Of a stretch of 64,000 nucleotides of DNA, positions 24,001 through 33,500 are shown piece by piece. Under the pieces are notes generated by a model. That model saw only the letters and a program-made list of their open reading frames with translations. It had not been told where the DNA came from and did not search any database. The stretch covers positions 208,629,501 through 208,693,500 of the forward strand of contig NC_091246.1 in NCBI RefSeq assembly GCF_042477335.2. Direction: 5' to 3'. Made by a program: the position numbers and the translations under genes. The DNA is from Ovis canadensis (lineage: Eukaryota > Chordata > Mammalia > Artiodactyla > Bovidae). Positions within the stretch are counted from its first letter, which is position 1; each line of letters starts with the position of its first letter.

Positions 24001-24830
24001 TAGAGTCCATGGGGATACAGAGAGTCAGACATGACTGAGCTACTAACACTTCACTTTATTTCACAAAGTGTAAATAAGTCTTTGGGAGGTAAGCAGTGGT
24101 CGTTTATTTTATTGTGGAAACCTTTTGAATGGGTGTTCCTTCAGGTCAGTTCTGGTGGTATTAGATACTGTTGGATGTGTGCATATACCAAGGAGAAACA
24201 ATTTGGAATTCTCAGTGGGATGGCCTCTCTTTTCAAATTGGAGGACATGTAAGGAACATGCATATAACTTTCTAAATTCATGTGTAGTTTTGCTGTATTA
24301 CATTTGCTTCATATAGGATGAAAACTTGGTATTTCTGCTGTTGTGGTTCAGCACAGAACGACAGTCCACAGTTATTAGACTGTGTCTAATATTTAAATAT
24401 TTGCTCTTTCCTTTGTTGGCAGGTGAGATGTCACACCATGATGTTCTGGATGCTGCTTCCCAAGGAATAAGTGTCATCCTCTGTGAACACAGCAACACTG
24501 AACGAGGCTTTCTTTCTGATCTTCGAGATATGCTGGATGCTCACTTGGAGAATAAGATTAATATTATCCTGTCAGAAACAGACAGGGACCCTCTTCATGT
24601 GATATAAGGCCTGCAGGAACAGCCAGATAACACAATACAGAAAGCAGGTGGCTCCCAGTGTGAATCCATAACATGAATCAGTGGGGTTGGTATCCTTCCA
24701 AAAGAATCTTAGAAGGTACATTAGCATTTCTGGTTTCTTAGTCTGCTTCTCCAGATGTTCTGTAGCTCAGAAGGTAAAAACTATAATGTAATTACCATTG
24801 AAGAATAAATATTATAAAGGACAAATTAAA
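8110..24830 (+). CDS. NIF3L1: NIF3L1 gene, NIF3-like protein 1 (complete coding region)
   Basis: Plus-strand gene whose coding exons 11255-11690, 12537-12699, 15121-15247, 17416-17554, 19377-19460 and 24423-24607 sum to 1,134 bases, one open frame of 377 codons plus TAA. This is the length of the mammalian protein. The product belongs to the NIF3/YbgI (DUF34) family, a conserved metal-binding fold of unsettled biochemical role; mammalian NIF3L1 has been linked to transcriptional co-regulators. Visible motifs: WDNVGLL (about 49-55), SYHPPIF with His93, HTAYD (127-131), ALCAGSGSS and GEMSHHD near the C-terminus. The first 27 residues are Arg/Ser-rich with few acidic residues, resembling a mitochondrial presequence; Met28 (11336) is an alternative start giving the conserved core. 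A short non-coding exon 1 ends at 8141. Intron positions are phase-consistent throughout. Confidence 0.96.
8400..8530 (+). repeat. MIR SINE fragment
   Basis: TGACTCTAGGCCAGGCACTT and GGAAACTGTTATTTCTATCC resemble the MIR core. It lies in NIF3L1 intron 1. Confidence 0.5.
8826..9052 (-). mobile_element. Bov-tA SINE
   Basis: Reverse complement of Bov-tA: GTCGTGTCCGACTCTTTGTG through ACCAGCTGAGCTACCAGGGA, including the tRNA-Glu-like head at the right end. Confidence 0.9.
9181..9451 (+). mobile_element. BovB LINE 3' end
   Basis: GGAAGGAATGATGCCAAAGC through GGGGTCGCAAAGAGTTGGAC, ending ACTGAACTGAACTGA. A well-preserved 3' tail. Confidence 0.93.
9866..9978 (-). mobile_element. tRNA-derived CHR-type SINE
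   Basis: TTTTTTTTGGCCATGCCCC ... CCAGGCCACTAGGGAACTC, reverse orientation. Confidence 0.8.
10380..10522 (+). mobile_element. Bov-tA SINE fragment followed by (CA)n
   Basis: CTGGAGAAGGGAATGGCTAC through GGTCAGACACAACTGACCAA, then an (AC)n microsatellite from about 10492. Confidence 0.88.
10535..10690 (+). repeat. MIR SINE fragment
   Basis: ATGAGAGAACAAGCTCAGAG and TGACTTAACCTGTGATACC follow the MIR core pattern. Confidence 0.55.
10696..11100 (+). mobile_element. Cluster of three Bov-tA SINE copies
   Basis: A full Bov-tA (10696-10910) is followed directly by two tRNA-half-only copies beginning GGCTTCCCTGATAGCTCAG (10911) and GGCTTCCGCTGTGGCTCAG (11031). The cluster ends about 130 bp before NIF3L1 exon 2. 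Confidence 0.85.
11230..11690 (+). CDS. NIF3L1: NIF3L1 exon 2, start codon at 11255
   Basis: Acceptor TTTGACTTCAG|ATACT at 11229 and donor CTTG|GTGAGA at 11690. The coding part runs from ATG 11255 ([12 protein letters not shown]) to AKGLG with a split Gly codon. The context of this ATG is weak (no purine at -3); ATG 11336 begins [10 protein letters not shown] and is the alternative start. It carries the WDNVGLL, YHPP and HTAYD motifs. Confidence 0.95.
11700..12530. other. NIF3L1 intron 2, no recognised feature
   Basis: Unique-looking AT-rich intronic sequence; nothing assignable. Confidence 0.5.
12537..12699 (+). CDS. NIF3L1: NIF3L1 exon 3
   Basis: Acceptor TTTTTTTTCTAG|GTG and donor CTAG|GTACAA. 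It encodes [13 protein letters not shown] through [13 protein letters not shown] and the first two bases of an Arg codon. Confidence 0.95.
13182..13300 (-). mobile_element. Bov-A2-type SINE fragment
   Basis: CTGCTGCTGCTAAGTCACTG through GAACACTGGAGTGGGTTGCC, reverse orientation, one monomer. Confidence 0.87.
14234..14350 (-). mobile_element. CHR-type tRNA SINE
   Basis: TTTTTTTGGCCGTGCCCCG ... ACCACTGGATCGCCAAGGAA, reverse orientation, diverged. Confidence 0.78.
14752..14935 (+). mobile_element. MER5A-like hAT-Charlie DNA transposon remnant
   Basis: Resembles MER5A end to end: TCAAAGTGAGGTCCCTGGAC, TACTAAATCAGAAACTCTG, GATGCATGCTAAAGTTTGAG, AACACTA. Ancient eutherian repeat. Confidence 0.7.
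15028..15065. repeat. (TA)n microsatellite just upstream of NIF3L1 exon 4
   Basis: Almost pure TA dinucleotide run ending about 55 bp before the exon 4 acceptor, within the plausible branch-point neighbourhood. Confidence 0.92.
15121..15247 (+). CDS. NIF3L1: NIF3L1 exon 4
   Basis: Acceptor TTTTTTTTCCAG|GGC and donor GAGAAG|GTAATA. It encodes [18 protein letters not shown] through [10 protein letters not shown] (TA)n microsatellite ends about 55 bp upstream of the acceptor. Confidence 0.95.
15425..15820. repeat. Ancient interspersed repeat, family not assigned
   Basis: The text from TTAGTCCATTCAGGCTGCC, ATAGACTGGATAGCTTACA, CTCCCAAAGGCTACACCTCC to GAAACATTCAGACCATGATG matches a widely dispersed mammalian repeat I recognise but cannot name with certainty. 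Confidence 0.55.
16488..16543 (+). mobile_element. A-rich tail-only insertion flanked by a 12-bp target duplication
   Basis: TAGAATGCCTCA occurs at 16488-16499 and again at 16532-16543, bracketing 32 bp of A-rich sequence. This is the signature of a LINE-mediated insertion truncated to its tail. Confidence 0.75.
16682..16704. repeat. Poly-C tract
   Basis: C-rich run with only three G interruptions; prone to length error or polymorphism. Confidence 0.85.
16764..16880 (+). mobile_element. CHR-2-type tRNA SINE
   Basis: GGACTTCCCTGGTGGTCCAC through AACTAAGATCCCACATGCC and a poly-A tail. Confidence 0.87.
16980..17289 (-). mobile_element. CHR-1-type SINE, near full length
   Basis: ATTTATTTTTGGCTGTGCTG through TTTACCACTGAACCACCGGG, reverse orientation, 130 bp before NIF3L1 exon 5. 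Confidence 0.85.
17416..17554 (+). CDS. NIF3L1: NIF3L1 exon 5
   Basis: Acceptor TTTCTCTATAG|CCT and donor TTAG|GTAAGT. It encodes [17 protein letters not shown] through LGIGKTL, in phase with exons 4 and 6. Confidence 0.95.
18645..18900 (-). mobile_element. L1 LINE 3' fragment
   Basis: TTGTATTAGTTTCAGGTATA, CAGCAAAGTGATTGCG and CATAATATTGAGCAGAGTT are the reverse complement of an artiodactyl L1 3' end. Confidence 0.75.
19377..19460 (+). CDS. NIF3L1: NIF3L1 exon 6
   Basis: Acceptor CTTTATCGTGAAG|AGTCC is purine-interrupted and somewhat weak; the donor is ACAG|GTAGGA. It encodes [20 protein letters not shown] through DLYLTG. Confidence 0.93.
19461..20700. other. NIF3L1 intron 6, unique-looking stretch
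   Basis: No repeat or exon recognised. It includes a short perfect hairpin with ATAATCTAAT arms around 19681-19701, probably chance. Confidence 0.45.
20725..20845 (-). mobile_element. L1 LINE 3' fragment
   Basis: TATTGGAGTATAGTGCTTTA and TTGTATTAGTTTCTGATGTA, same family as the 18645 copy. Confidence 0.72.
21041..21256 (-). mobile_element. Bov-tA SINE, full length
   Basis: GTGAAGTCGCTCAGTCGTGT through CTCTGAGCCACCAGGGAAGC, well conserved. Confidence 0.93.
21347..21545. mobile_element. Ruminant mariner-like (BTMAR/MADE1-type) element with expanded terminal motifs
   Basis: The left end TTGGTGCAAAAGTAATTGTG and right end CAGTTACTTTTGCACCAACC are inverted copies of the Hsmar1/MADE1-class terminal repeat. 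Between them the CAATTACTTTTGCACCAAC-like motif recurs about five times instead of a normal interior. Confidence 0.8.
21745..22645 (-). mobile_element. L1 LINE 3' end with ORF2 C-terminal remnant
   Basis: About 0.9 kb in reverse orientation. The minus frame 22107-22349 reads [17 protein letters not shown], the hallmark L1 ORF2 C-terminus. Upstream ORF2 sequence is split into another frame ([16 protein letters not shown]), so it is dead and 5'-truncated. Confidence 0.9.
23243..23453 (+). mobile_element. Bov-tA SINE, full length
   Basis: GGGCTTCCCTGGTATCTCAA through GACACAACTGAGTGACTAAC. Confidence 0.92.
23847..24062 (+). mobile_element. Bov-tA SINE, full length
   Basis: GGGCTTCCCTGGTGGCTCAG through CATGACTGAGCTACTAACAC. 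It lies about 360 bp before the last NIF3L1 exon. Confidence 0.93.
24423..24607 (+). CDS. NIF3L1: NIF3L1 last coding exon with stop codon
   Basis: Acceptor TTTGTTGGCAG|GTG. It encodes [18 protein letters not shown] through [12 protein letters not shown] and ends with TAA at 24605-24607. It includes the SHHD motif of the family. Confidence 0.96.
24608..24830 (+). terminator. NIF3L1: NIF3L1 3' UTR and polyadenylation signal
   Basis: A canonical AATAAA lies at about 24803-24808, some 200 bp after the stop codon. Cleavage is expected 10-30 bases later. Confidence 0.7.
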
Positions 24831-25204
24831 GAATATACTGTGGAGTATAAATTCCTTATAAACTCTAGGAAATATGGAGTAAACCTGTTTATTTAACATT
24901 CTTGGGAAATAGCTCAAGTAATCATCTCTTTAACTCAGTTATAGATGGGATGTGTCATTCTAGATCTCTCTGTCCTTAGTTATTTTAAAAATATACCTTT
25001 TCAGAAAAGTATGTCTATATATGTATACTTTAAAAACTTGATATTAGCTCACCTATATCTAGGTAGTAACCGTTGGAGGGTGGTAAGGTCTGTCTTTCTG
25101 TTCCTGTTCCTAGATCACTGATCTCCCACCTCAGTTTCAGAATCAGGATGAGATTTTGTTTTTTGGCCTTGAGCAAACTGCTTAACCTTTGTCTTAGTTT
25201 TCTC

Positions 25205-25311
25205 ATCCCATGCGGCATGTGGGATCTTAGTTCCTCGACCAGGGATCACACTAGTGCCTCCTACAGTGCAAGTATGAAGTCTTAACCACTGGACCTACAT
25301 GGATGTCCCTC
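25205..25311 (-). mobile_element. CHR-type tRNA SINE fragment
   Basis: GCATGTGGGATCTTAGTTCC ... TAACCACTGGACCTACATGG, reverse orientation. Confidence 0.75.
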
Positions 25312-25359
25312 AGGATGAGTTCTGCTTTTTGTTGTAAATATACGCGATCATTGTTCATG

Positions 25360-25645
25360 TTCAGTTCAGTTCAGTCGCTTAGTCCTGTCCGACTCTTTGT
25401 GACCCCATGGACTGCAGCACGCCAGGCCTCCCTGTCCATCACCAACTCCTGCAGTTTACTCAAACTCATGTCCATTCAGTCGGTGATACCATCCAACCAT
25501 CTCATCCTCTGTCGTCCCCTTCTCTTCCTGCCCTCAATCTTTCCCAGCATCAGGGTCTTTTCAAATGAGTCAGTTATTTGCATCAGGTGGCCAAAGTACT
25601 GGAGTTTCAGTTTCAGCATCAGTCCTTCCAATGAATATTCAGGAT
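25360..25645 (-). mobile_element. BovB LINE 3' end
   Basis: GTTCAGTTCAGTCGCTTAGT through AAAGTACTGGAGTTTCAGTT, reverse orientation. The minus frame carries LQYFGHLM and [20 protein letters not shown]. Confidence 0.92.
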
Positions 25646-25714
25646 TATTCATGTAACTGTTGCTTTTTAGGTAACTCACCATTTCATTAAAGATTTTTAA
25701 CTTTAAAAATAATA

Positions 25715-25945
25715 CTGGTGAATACGTGTACAGTGTTAGTTTTGTGCCAGGCACTGTACTATGTGCTCTATAAACACTTTCAATCCCTTATATGCAAGTA
25801 TATAGGTATTGTTACAACCATTTTAACTGATGAGGCAACTGAGACAGAGGTTATGTAGCTTGCCCAAGGCCATGTAGCTTGGAAGTGATGGAGTTAGGAT
25901 ATAAACTCAGTCTGGCTCCAGAGCCTATGTGCTTATTAATTGCAG
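25715..25945 (+). repeat. MIR SINE, nearly complete
   Basis: GTGCCAGGCACTGTACTATG, GATGAGGCAACTGAGACAG, TTGCCCAAGGCCATGTAGCT and CAGTCTGGCTCCAGAGCC follow MIR along its length. Confidence 0.8.
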
Positions 25946-26208
25946 TGGATCTTAATCAAATATGTTGATGGCAGGACTGATATAAGAGGTATGGAAGAAA
26001 TCCTGAAGGGAAAATAAATCCATCTTAACTGTGATCTTTTCTGGGTGGTATGATGAGAGGCTTTTCTTTTTAATGCTTTTATATTTATTTCCAATTTCTA
26101 CAACTGAGCATGTTACTATGGTAATGGCAAAAGCAATCTTAAAATACTATTGTCTAAAAATGAGAAAGCATAGAATTTAATATTTGTAGGATCCTTTTCG
26201 TACCCACA

Positions 26209-26332
26209 GAAAAGGCAATGGCACCCCACTCCAGTACTCTTGTCTGGAAAATCCCATGGACGGAGGAGCCTGGTAGGCTGCAGTCCATGAGGTTGCTAAG
26301 AGTCGGACACAACTGAGCGACTTCACTCCACT
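26209..26332 (+). mobile_element. Bov-A2 SINE, single monomer
   Basis: AAAAGGCAATGGCACCCCAC through GACACAACTGAGCGACTTCA. Confidence 0.9.
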
Positions 26333-26847
26333 TTTCCTACCCATCTTCTATCTCCTGGAGGATTTGGGATCCTAACTTTAAAATTATTCTTAATTTTTAA
26401 GAATACAGTGGTTCACCTGTAATACTGATTCACTACAGAAATAGCCAACAGGAGTGAGCCTTATGAAATGCTCCCCATTAAAAGTTGGAGGAGCCACCAG
26501 GAAAGGTGAGAGAACAGCTAAGTGTCAGAAGCCAAGAACTAGAAAGCTATGAGATGGTCAAGTTTGTCAAAGCAGAGAGAATGAGATAGCAGCTTTGAGA
26601 GACTATCTTAATGGTATTGGCTTCATTCATTCACTCATTGGTTGCTTTCTGTGTGCTGGACCCATAGAGATGTGGAGAGGATATGACAGAATTTGGTTAA
26701 TGATGACAGTAAACTCTTAACTATGAAAAAGGCAGGCATAGCATTTACAGGGACGGTCTTCCGGGGGACAGCTTAAACACATGCACTAAGTAGAGAAACA
26801 GCAGAGCCCACTGAGAAAGCCCAAGTAATTAATTCAATATTGTCAGG

Positions 26848-27119
26848 GAGAAGGCAATGGCACCCCACTCCAGTACTCTTGCCTGGAAAATCCCATGGAC
26901 CGAGGAGCCTGGTAGGCTGCAGTCCATGGGGTCGCTAAGAGTTGGACATGACTGAGCGACTTTACTTTCACTTTTCACTTTCATGCATTGGAGGAAATGG
27001 CAACCGACTCCAGAGTTCTTGCCTGGACAATCCCAGGGATGGGGGAGCCGGATGGGCTGCTGTCTGTGGGGTCGCACAGAGTTGGACACAACTGAAGTGA
27101 CAGCAGCAGCAGCAGCAGG
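26848..27119 (+). mobile_element. Bov-A2 SINE, dimeric, with (CAG)n tail
   Basis: Two diverged monomers joined by CACTTTTCACTTTCATGCAT, ending in (CAG)n at 27103-27118. Confidence 0.93.
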
Positions 27120-27899
27120 GTGGAAAGAAGGCAGGAAAGGTATGGCCCAAGGTGATGATGAAGAAATAGCCTGAGGCCAGTAGCTCTCAAACCCTCCTTT
27201 TTTGGTTACAGCACACTTAAGGTGTGGTATGATTTGACCTGTGACTCATGAAGGCAGACAGGATCTCAGAATTGACAGTTGTGGATTAAGCCCTTTGGGT
27301 AGAGTTTTAGGAGGGGTTAATGAATCAAACAGTTTGTTTATGATTGACACACTTATTGCCAAATAAAGAATGATATTTTTTCAGCCTGCTTGCACTTCTG
27401 AATAACTAAAAATAATACCCCCAAACACATCCTATGTTATTTTTTTCTTCCTATGCAGTTTAAGAAAAAATTTTCGTAGCATTCGTTATTTCAAATTGAC
27501 TTTATTCAACACATTAAGGATACTGTAATTTTTAATCTATTAAAACCTCAACTAGGTATCTCATATCACATCTTGATTTTCTCTCAGCTGCCTAGAATAG
27601 AGCTTTCTGCATGGTAAGTTCTCAAAAAACATGAATTAACATGGCTTAACAGCAATTTGAAAAATTAAAGTGTGGGAGAATCTCCCAAGGGAGAAATGAA
27701 ATAATTACAAAAAGCCTGAGAAAGTCATGTACGTGACTATCCCTTGGTTTTTAGAAGACACACATCTGTAATGAGGCAGACTCTCATGACTTGCTGTCAT
27801 CTCTGACAGCTACTCAGGACTAAGCCAAAAACCTGGAATGTAGAAAAACACATTCTGAACATGCTACTGGCTCCAGGTTTGAATCGACTGGAGCTGAAG

Positions 27900-28119
27900 T
27901 ACAGTTGAGCCTTGAACATCGTGGGGGTGCTGACCTTCTGCACAGTAAAAAATCCAACTGTAACCTACAGTTGGCTCTGTGTATGCTTAGTTTCCCTTTT
28001 TACATCCGTGGGTTCAACAGACCATGGATCATATAGCACTGTAGTATTTACTACTGGAAAAAATCTGCACGTAAGTGGACCCACACAATTCAAATCTGTG
28101 TTGTTCAGGGTCAACTGTA
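27900..28119 (+). mobile_element. Tigger-like (pogo) DNA transposon remnant
   Basis: Ends are CAGTTGAGCCTTGAACA and the inverted TTCAGGGTCAACTG, flanked by TA on both sides (27900-27901 and 28118-28119), as expected for a Tc1/pogo-type TA target duplication. It is non-autonomous; the interior has no transposase frame. Confidence 0.72.
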
Positions 28120-28239
28120 GACTTCTAAAGTTTTGTTAGTAATTGTTTTAAGTTAAGCAAAATCTATAAACCCTCCCTCAAATTGCGTGATCTTTTATAA
28201 GAATGAAATATTCATGTATTAAAATGACAAATACAATAC

Positions 28240-28425
28240 TAATAAAATGGCTAAAACAGGGCTAAAAAGGTACAGAGGATGCTGGACAGATATTTGCACT
28301 ATGCAAACTTGGCATAATACTGAATTCCTTATGCAGAGTTCTAAATATTATGCCAAGTTTGCATAGTGCAAATATCTGTCCAGCATCCTCTGTACCTTTT
28401 TAGCCCTGTTTTAGCCATTTTATTA
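28240..28425. repeat. Perfect inverted repeat, 80-bp arms, 26-nt loop
   Basis: Bases 28240-28319 are the exact reverse complement of 28346-28425, checked base by base. The loop is 28320-28345. A transcript from either strand would fold into an 80-bp uninterrupted stem. It lies in the gap between the convergent NIF3L1 and ORC2 3' ends and matches no repeat family I recognise. Confidence 0.97.
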
Positions 28426-28657
28426 AGAGAAGCCAGAAGAATCTTTCAAGGTTTCAGGTCTGTTTAATACTGCCAGAAGCAAGTAACAGAAGTTTGGAGC
28501 CTTAGCAGTCAAACTGATAGAGCTTAAGCTACACTGATGTTGAAACAAGTTAGTGAAGAGCATATAATTCTGCCAAGATCATTATCAGAGCTGTAAGATG
28601 CACTCATAAAATTTTTGAAGCACTTCAAAATATTTTTAGTAAAAAAATAGCACTTTA

Positions 28658-28800
28658 TGGGACTTCCCTGGCAGTCCAGTGGCCGACTCTGTGCTATTAA
28701 TGTAAAGGGTACAGGTTCTAGCTCTGGTTGGGGAACTAAGATCCTACATGCTGTATTGCATTGCCAAAAGGTGGGGGGAAAAAAAGGTCCGGGGAAAAAA
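28658..28800 (+). mobile_element. CHR-2-type tRNA SINE, diverged
   Basis: GGGACTTCCCTGGCAGTCCA through GGGGAACTAAGATCCTACAT, then a G/A-rich tail with a duplicated AAAAAAAGGTCC(G/C) unit. Confidence 0.78.
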
Positions 28801-30030
28801 AGGTCCCAGAGAATCTGGGAGTTGTAAGTAACAAAACAGTACTATAAATGAAAAAAAAGTTCTATCCAAATTGCTTTATTACTAGTAGACTATTCACACA
28901 TATTGCTTGCAAACAGTATAGACACAAAAAATATAAAAATAAACCAGTAGATAAATTTAAGGGCAAATGCAGTTTCACAGTAGGTCATTAAAGATTCTGT
29001 ATACTTTCTTTATATTGTAAGTTATTATAAACTAAATATATTAAGCAAAAAGAAAAAAAAGGTGCAAACCAGCAAGTATCATATGCCACCATTTGTGTTT
29101 TTAAAAGGAGAAATATAGACAATTACCCTTAGATGTGCATAGAATACCTCTGGAAGAATGCTTAAAATGCTGTCAATGGCTGCCTAAGGGACTAGATTGG
29201 GGAATGGTAAGGAAACTCACTTTTTACTGAATATCCTTTGGTACAATTAAAACATTTTTGAATCCTATTCATGTACAAATTTGTTTAAGTATTGATCAAT
29301 AATTATGGTTAAGACTAACCCCCCTTATACATGGATTTAATATAAAATTACTTCATTATATGACATGAAGAAATTATTTAAAAAATTCTGAGCATTTTGG
29401 GAAATACTTTCATAAAAGGTGTAGAAATAAAAGATAAGAAATCAGTGAGAAATGCTGATGCAGTATATTATAGTGACAGAGAATTTAACTTCCAAGTATG
29501 AAACATTTCAGGGAGTATATAAAGACTATCTGCTGACTCCAGTGGTCAAGGTTAGCCTTTTTTTCTTTCCTAAGAAAAAAGGGTTGTATATTTAGGAGGC
29601 TTGAAATTGTCACTTTAAGAAAAAATTGAAATGTCTTACAGTGAGTTTTAGGTGGGCCTACTTGATAGAGAAATCAAATTAACTTAAAGCCAGCCATTAA
29701 TAAGCTATTCATCTGCATATTATTCAAGAAAAGAAAAAATGCATTGATATACAAGAATAATTAAATTTTTCTGTTGCCTTGGGAAAAAATGACTAAAATA
29801 TAATTTCAGGATTGTGTTTCTCTAGCCTGGCTTCTCACTCGTATCGTGAATGTGATAGCCTTAGCATTAGCTATCTCGAGGAGCATGATCTGTTATTGTT
29901 CATGTGCTTTCTGGGATGGGCGTACACCCTATACACTTTTTACGTTTTTCCCACTTTCCCAACCGAATAGCATCATGCTCCTTCCTCTACCAGCATGTAG
30001 CCTAAATCCAAAAAGAGAAAGCTGAAAATC
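28801..30030. other. Convergent intergenic gap, ORC2-proximal part
   Basis: AT-rich sequence with no gene, RNA gene or repeat that I can name. Confidence 0.45.
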
Positions 30031-30544
30031 ACCTACTTTCCCCCAGTCCTATACCTTTTATTAAGCCATTTCAGAAACAGTAAAAGGATGATCTGCCTAC
30101 TCCATTATACGCTTCAGTTCTGACACGCAGAATAGCAAATAAAGCATTTACTTTATGCCACTGTCGGTAACTTTCACACTCTGGAACAAGCACATTTGCA
30201 AATAGTGATAAAAGGCCCTCAAAAAAATTAGGAGCATCATCTCTGGTATAAAAGAATTCAAAAACATCCAGTTCCACAGTTCCCTGAGCACACTGTTCCT
30301 TCAGCAAGAAGTCTCCAGAGAGGTAATGAATGAAAGGCACGTTTTCTCCAATTTGAGGACTGCTGCATAGTACTCGGATGGTATACCAGCCAGGCTAATC
30401 CCGGTTCTAGGTGATGACATTACCCCTCCCCATTTAAGATCTGTACACTGATGAGTCTAATGTTGGATGTAAACACAACACTTTAGAGGAGTGGCAGCTG
30501 GGGTATAACTCTTCCACAGAAGATTCCAAGAGTACAGGAGTGCT
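30030..30544 (-). terminator. ORC2: ORC2 3' UTR and polyadenylation signal
   Basis: On the minus strand an AATAAA lies at 30057-30062, about 485 bases after the stop. Cleavage is expected around 30030-30045. The UTR carries a long ATG-less open frame noted separately. Confidence 0.65.
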
Positions 30545-33500
30545 TTACGACTCCTCTTCTTCCTTTTCCAGGAAATCAGTCAGTATTCCATTGTCAACAG
30601 GAATTAATAAATATTCCACTCCATCAGTTCCCTAAAAGATGTGAGAATACCTGAATGTTAGTCATTCGTAAGAAATGTATTTGAAATATACATTTATTTG
30701 AAATGTTAAACAAAAAATGGACTTGATTTCATTAATACTTTACCTGAATAAAGAAATATAAAAGACAAGGGCAGCCAAGGGGCACACAGGGATATATAGC
30801 TATTAAATACACTGAGTTTATAGTTAAACCACTTTATAGTGGAAAAGACGACTAAGGAATGAGACGGTGGGTATTTCCTGCTCTTTCTAAAACACTACAC
30901 CACTGATACCGCTGTTCATTTATTCCCTTTTTAACTGGATCCTTCCTATTGGCTACAGGTTCAGGTATCTCCAATTTCAAAACAACCCTCACTAGACTCC
31001 TCATTTCTCTGCAACCATCATAAACCCATGGCACCTTTCCAGAAGAGCTGTCTATAAATGGTGGTCTCCATTTCCTCACTTTTCACTCAACCCAAGCCAA
31101 CCGACCTGCCGCCATCACTATCATGTCACACCAAGAGAGCTTTTGGTTAGGCCGCCAAGGAGTCCCATTTTCCTAGATTCACTATGCATCTTCCGTCTTT
31201 GTCTTTTTGGCCTCTCAGCAGCACCTGACACTGCTGGCCTACGAACATGCTTCCCTTCTCGGCTTCTGTGACATCTTAGTTTTCTTCTTGGCTATCTGGC
31301 TGTTCCACCCCTGCAGGCTTATCTTCTATTTGGCCATTAAATATTACACTTCTAGGCTTAGTTCTGGGCCTTCTAATCCCACTATATGTTCTCTAGATTG
31401 TCTCACCAAAGCCAGTTTCCATTATAATATAAATATGTAGGAATCATAACCTTTTATCTCTAGCCCAGATCTTTTCTCTGGTATCTTGTCCCAGGAATCC
31501 AAATGCCCAGCTGACATCTCCACTTGAAAATGTCAGGAGAACCTCAACTGGAGTAAGTCCAAATATACTAAGACCATGAACTCATGCTCTATCTCCCCAA
31601 AATGTTGCTCTTTCAGCTTCTCATCCAGTGATCCCACCATCTCTCTGGCTAGGGAGGAAAAAAACAGGCCAGAAACCAGGAATCACTCTTGACACTCTCT
31701 TTTCCGTTGGTTCCCATATCCAGTCTGTCATCAGTTCTTGTTAATTTTGAGTCCCAACCACTTTTCTCTTTTTCACCTAGTCCAGAGTGCCATCATCTCA
31801 CCCAGGCTACTAACAGCTTCCTAGCTGGCCTCCCTGGATAAGGAAATGGCAACCCACTCTAGTATTCTTGCCTGGAGAACCCCATGGATGGAAGAGCCTG
31901 GTGGGCTACAGTCCACGGGGTCGCAAAGAGTCGGACACGACTGAGCGACTTCACTTCACTTCACTTCACAGCTGGCCTCTGTGTGCTAAGGTTTGGCAAT
32001 GCCCACCTTCCACTGCCCCATCCCACTCTCCATACCATTGTCAGAACAATTTTCTCAATGGCTTCTCATTATTTCAGAATGAAACAGGATTGTGTCATGC
32101 TGGCTGCTGTTTTGTTCCAGAGCCTCTCTACATGCTGCTCCTGCCTAGAACGCTCTTCCTTCCCGTGATGACTGTAAATCTCCTAGTCTTCCTTTAGGTC
32201 TCAGGGGTCTCTTCTGATACACATAATTAGGTCAAATCCACCTACTGTAATATGTTCTTTCAGAACCATGACCCTCCTAATCAAAGGACCTAACCACAAT
32301 TTAAATGTTGCATGTATGTTGATTATTTGACAAATGTCCATCTTCTCCATTAGGACATTAAGCTTTATGTGCTCAATACACACAGACTGGATTAATGAAT
32401 AGAGAAAGGAACACGGTTATCTGACTCATTTCTAATGGCCTGTTTGTTACTCTGAACTAGAAGTCATAAGTCTTCTGCTCCATGCTCAAGTGGAGTACTT
32501 CCACCTTCTTTCTACAGAACTCAAATGGCACACTGCCTAAATGGATCCTTGTGACCCACCAAGGCAACCTCAGTTTCATAACAGGCATACTTGTCCTTAT
32601 GTAAACAAGAGACGCTATTCCTGGCATACAATGTTATAGAGCAAAGTCTCACCTTCTTTGTTCTTATAAGCTTGTGGTCCCTAAATTCAGTTAACTGGGC
32701 CCGAAGTGTCAGATCACTACTGACAAGGAATGCCTCCCGACACTGCTGGTAAAAGTCTTGAAAACAAAGTCCTGGAGAGTTCAAAAGAAGATATGAACGT
32801 AAGTCAGTATTTAAGACATGACCCCATATATGCATACCCATGCTGAAAAACACAGGAAAAAATTGCTATTCCCCGAGTATGTCAGAGCAGTCAGTAAATG
32901 CTGAGTAAATACCTCTCGAAGAAGCAAAACTAGAGACTACTTAGGTGTTATATACTGTGGCTTACATTTTTTAATGAGAACTGATTGGTTGAAAGCAGTC
33001 AACTGTGGCCAAGGATAATATAATCTCATGGGCAGCTGTAAACAGCGTGAGTAAAGTTGACTGTTTTAAAAGAGGGAACTAGTAAGTCAAGTGAGAGCTG
33101 AATGATTTTTTTTTTTAACATTTTTTCAAAGTCTTTATTGAATTTGTTATGATATTGTTTCTATTTTATGTTTTGTTTTTTTGGCCACAAGGCATATGGG
33201 ATCTTGGCTCCCCAATGAGGGATCGAACCTGAAACACCCACATTGGGAGGTGAAGTGTTAACCACTGGACCACCAGAGGAGTCCCCTGAATGATTATTAA
33301 AATGTGTGTTTAACAGATTATTTTCACTCAAGTTAAAGAAAATCTGAGTTGCCCAGTATATGAAATATATGTAGCTGGTAGACACACATCCATAGTTAGC
33401 AGAGGAAATTTAAGAATTATACTGGATTTGTTTTTCAATTTGTATTGACAAATAATACAAATAGCCTGCTCAGCAGTGTATCTGTAGGGTTGCTTGAAAT

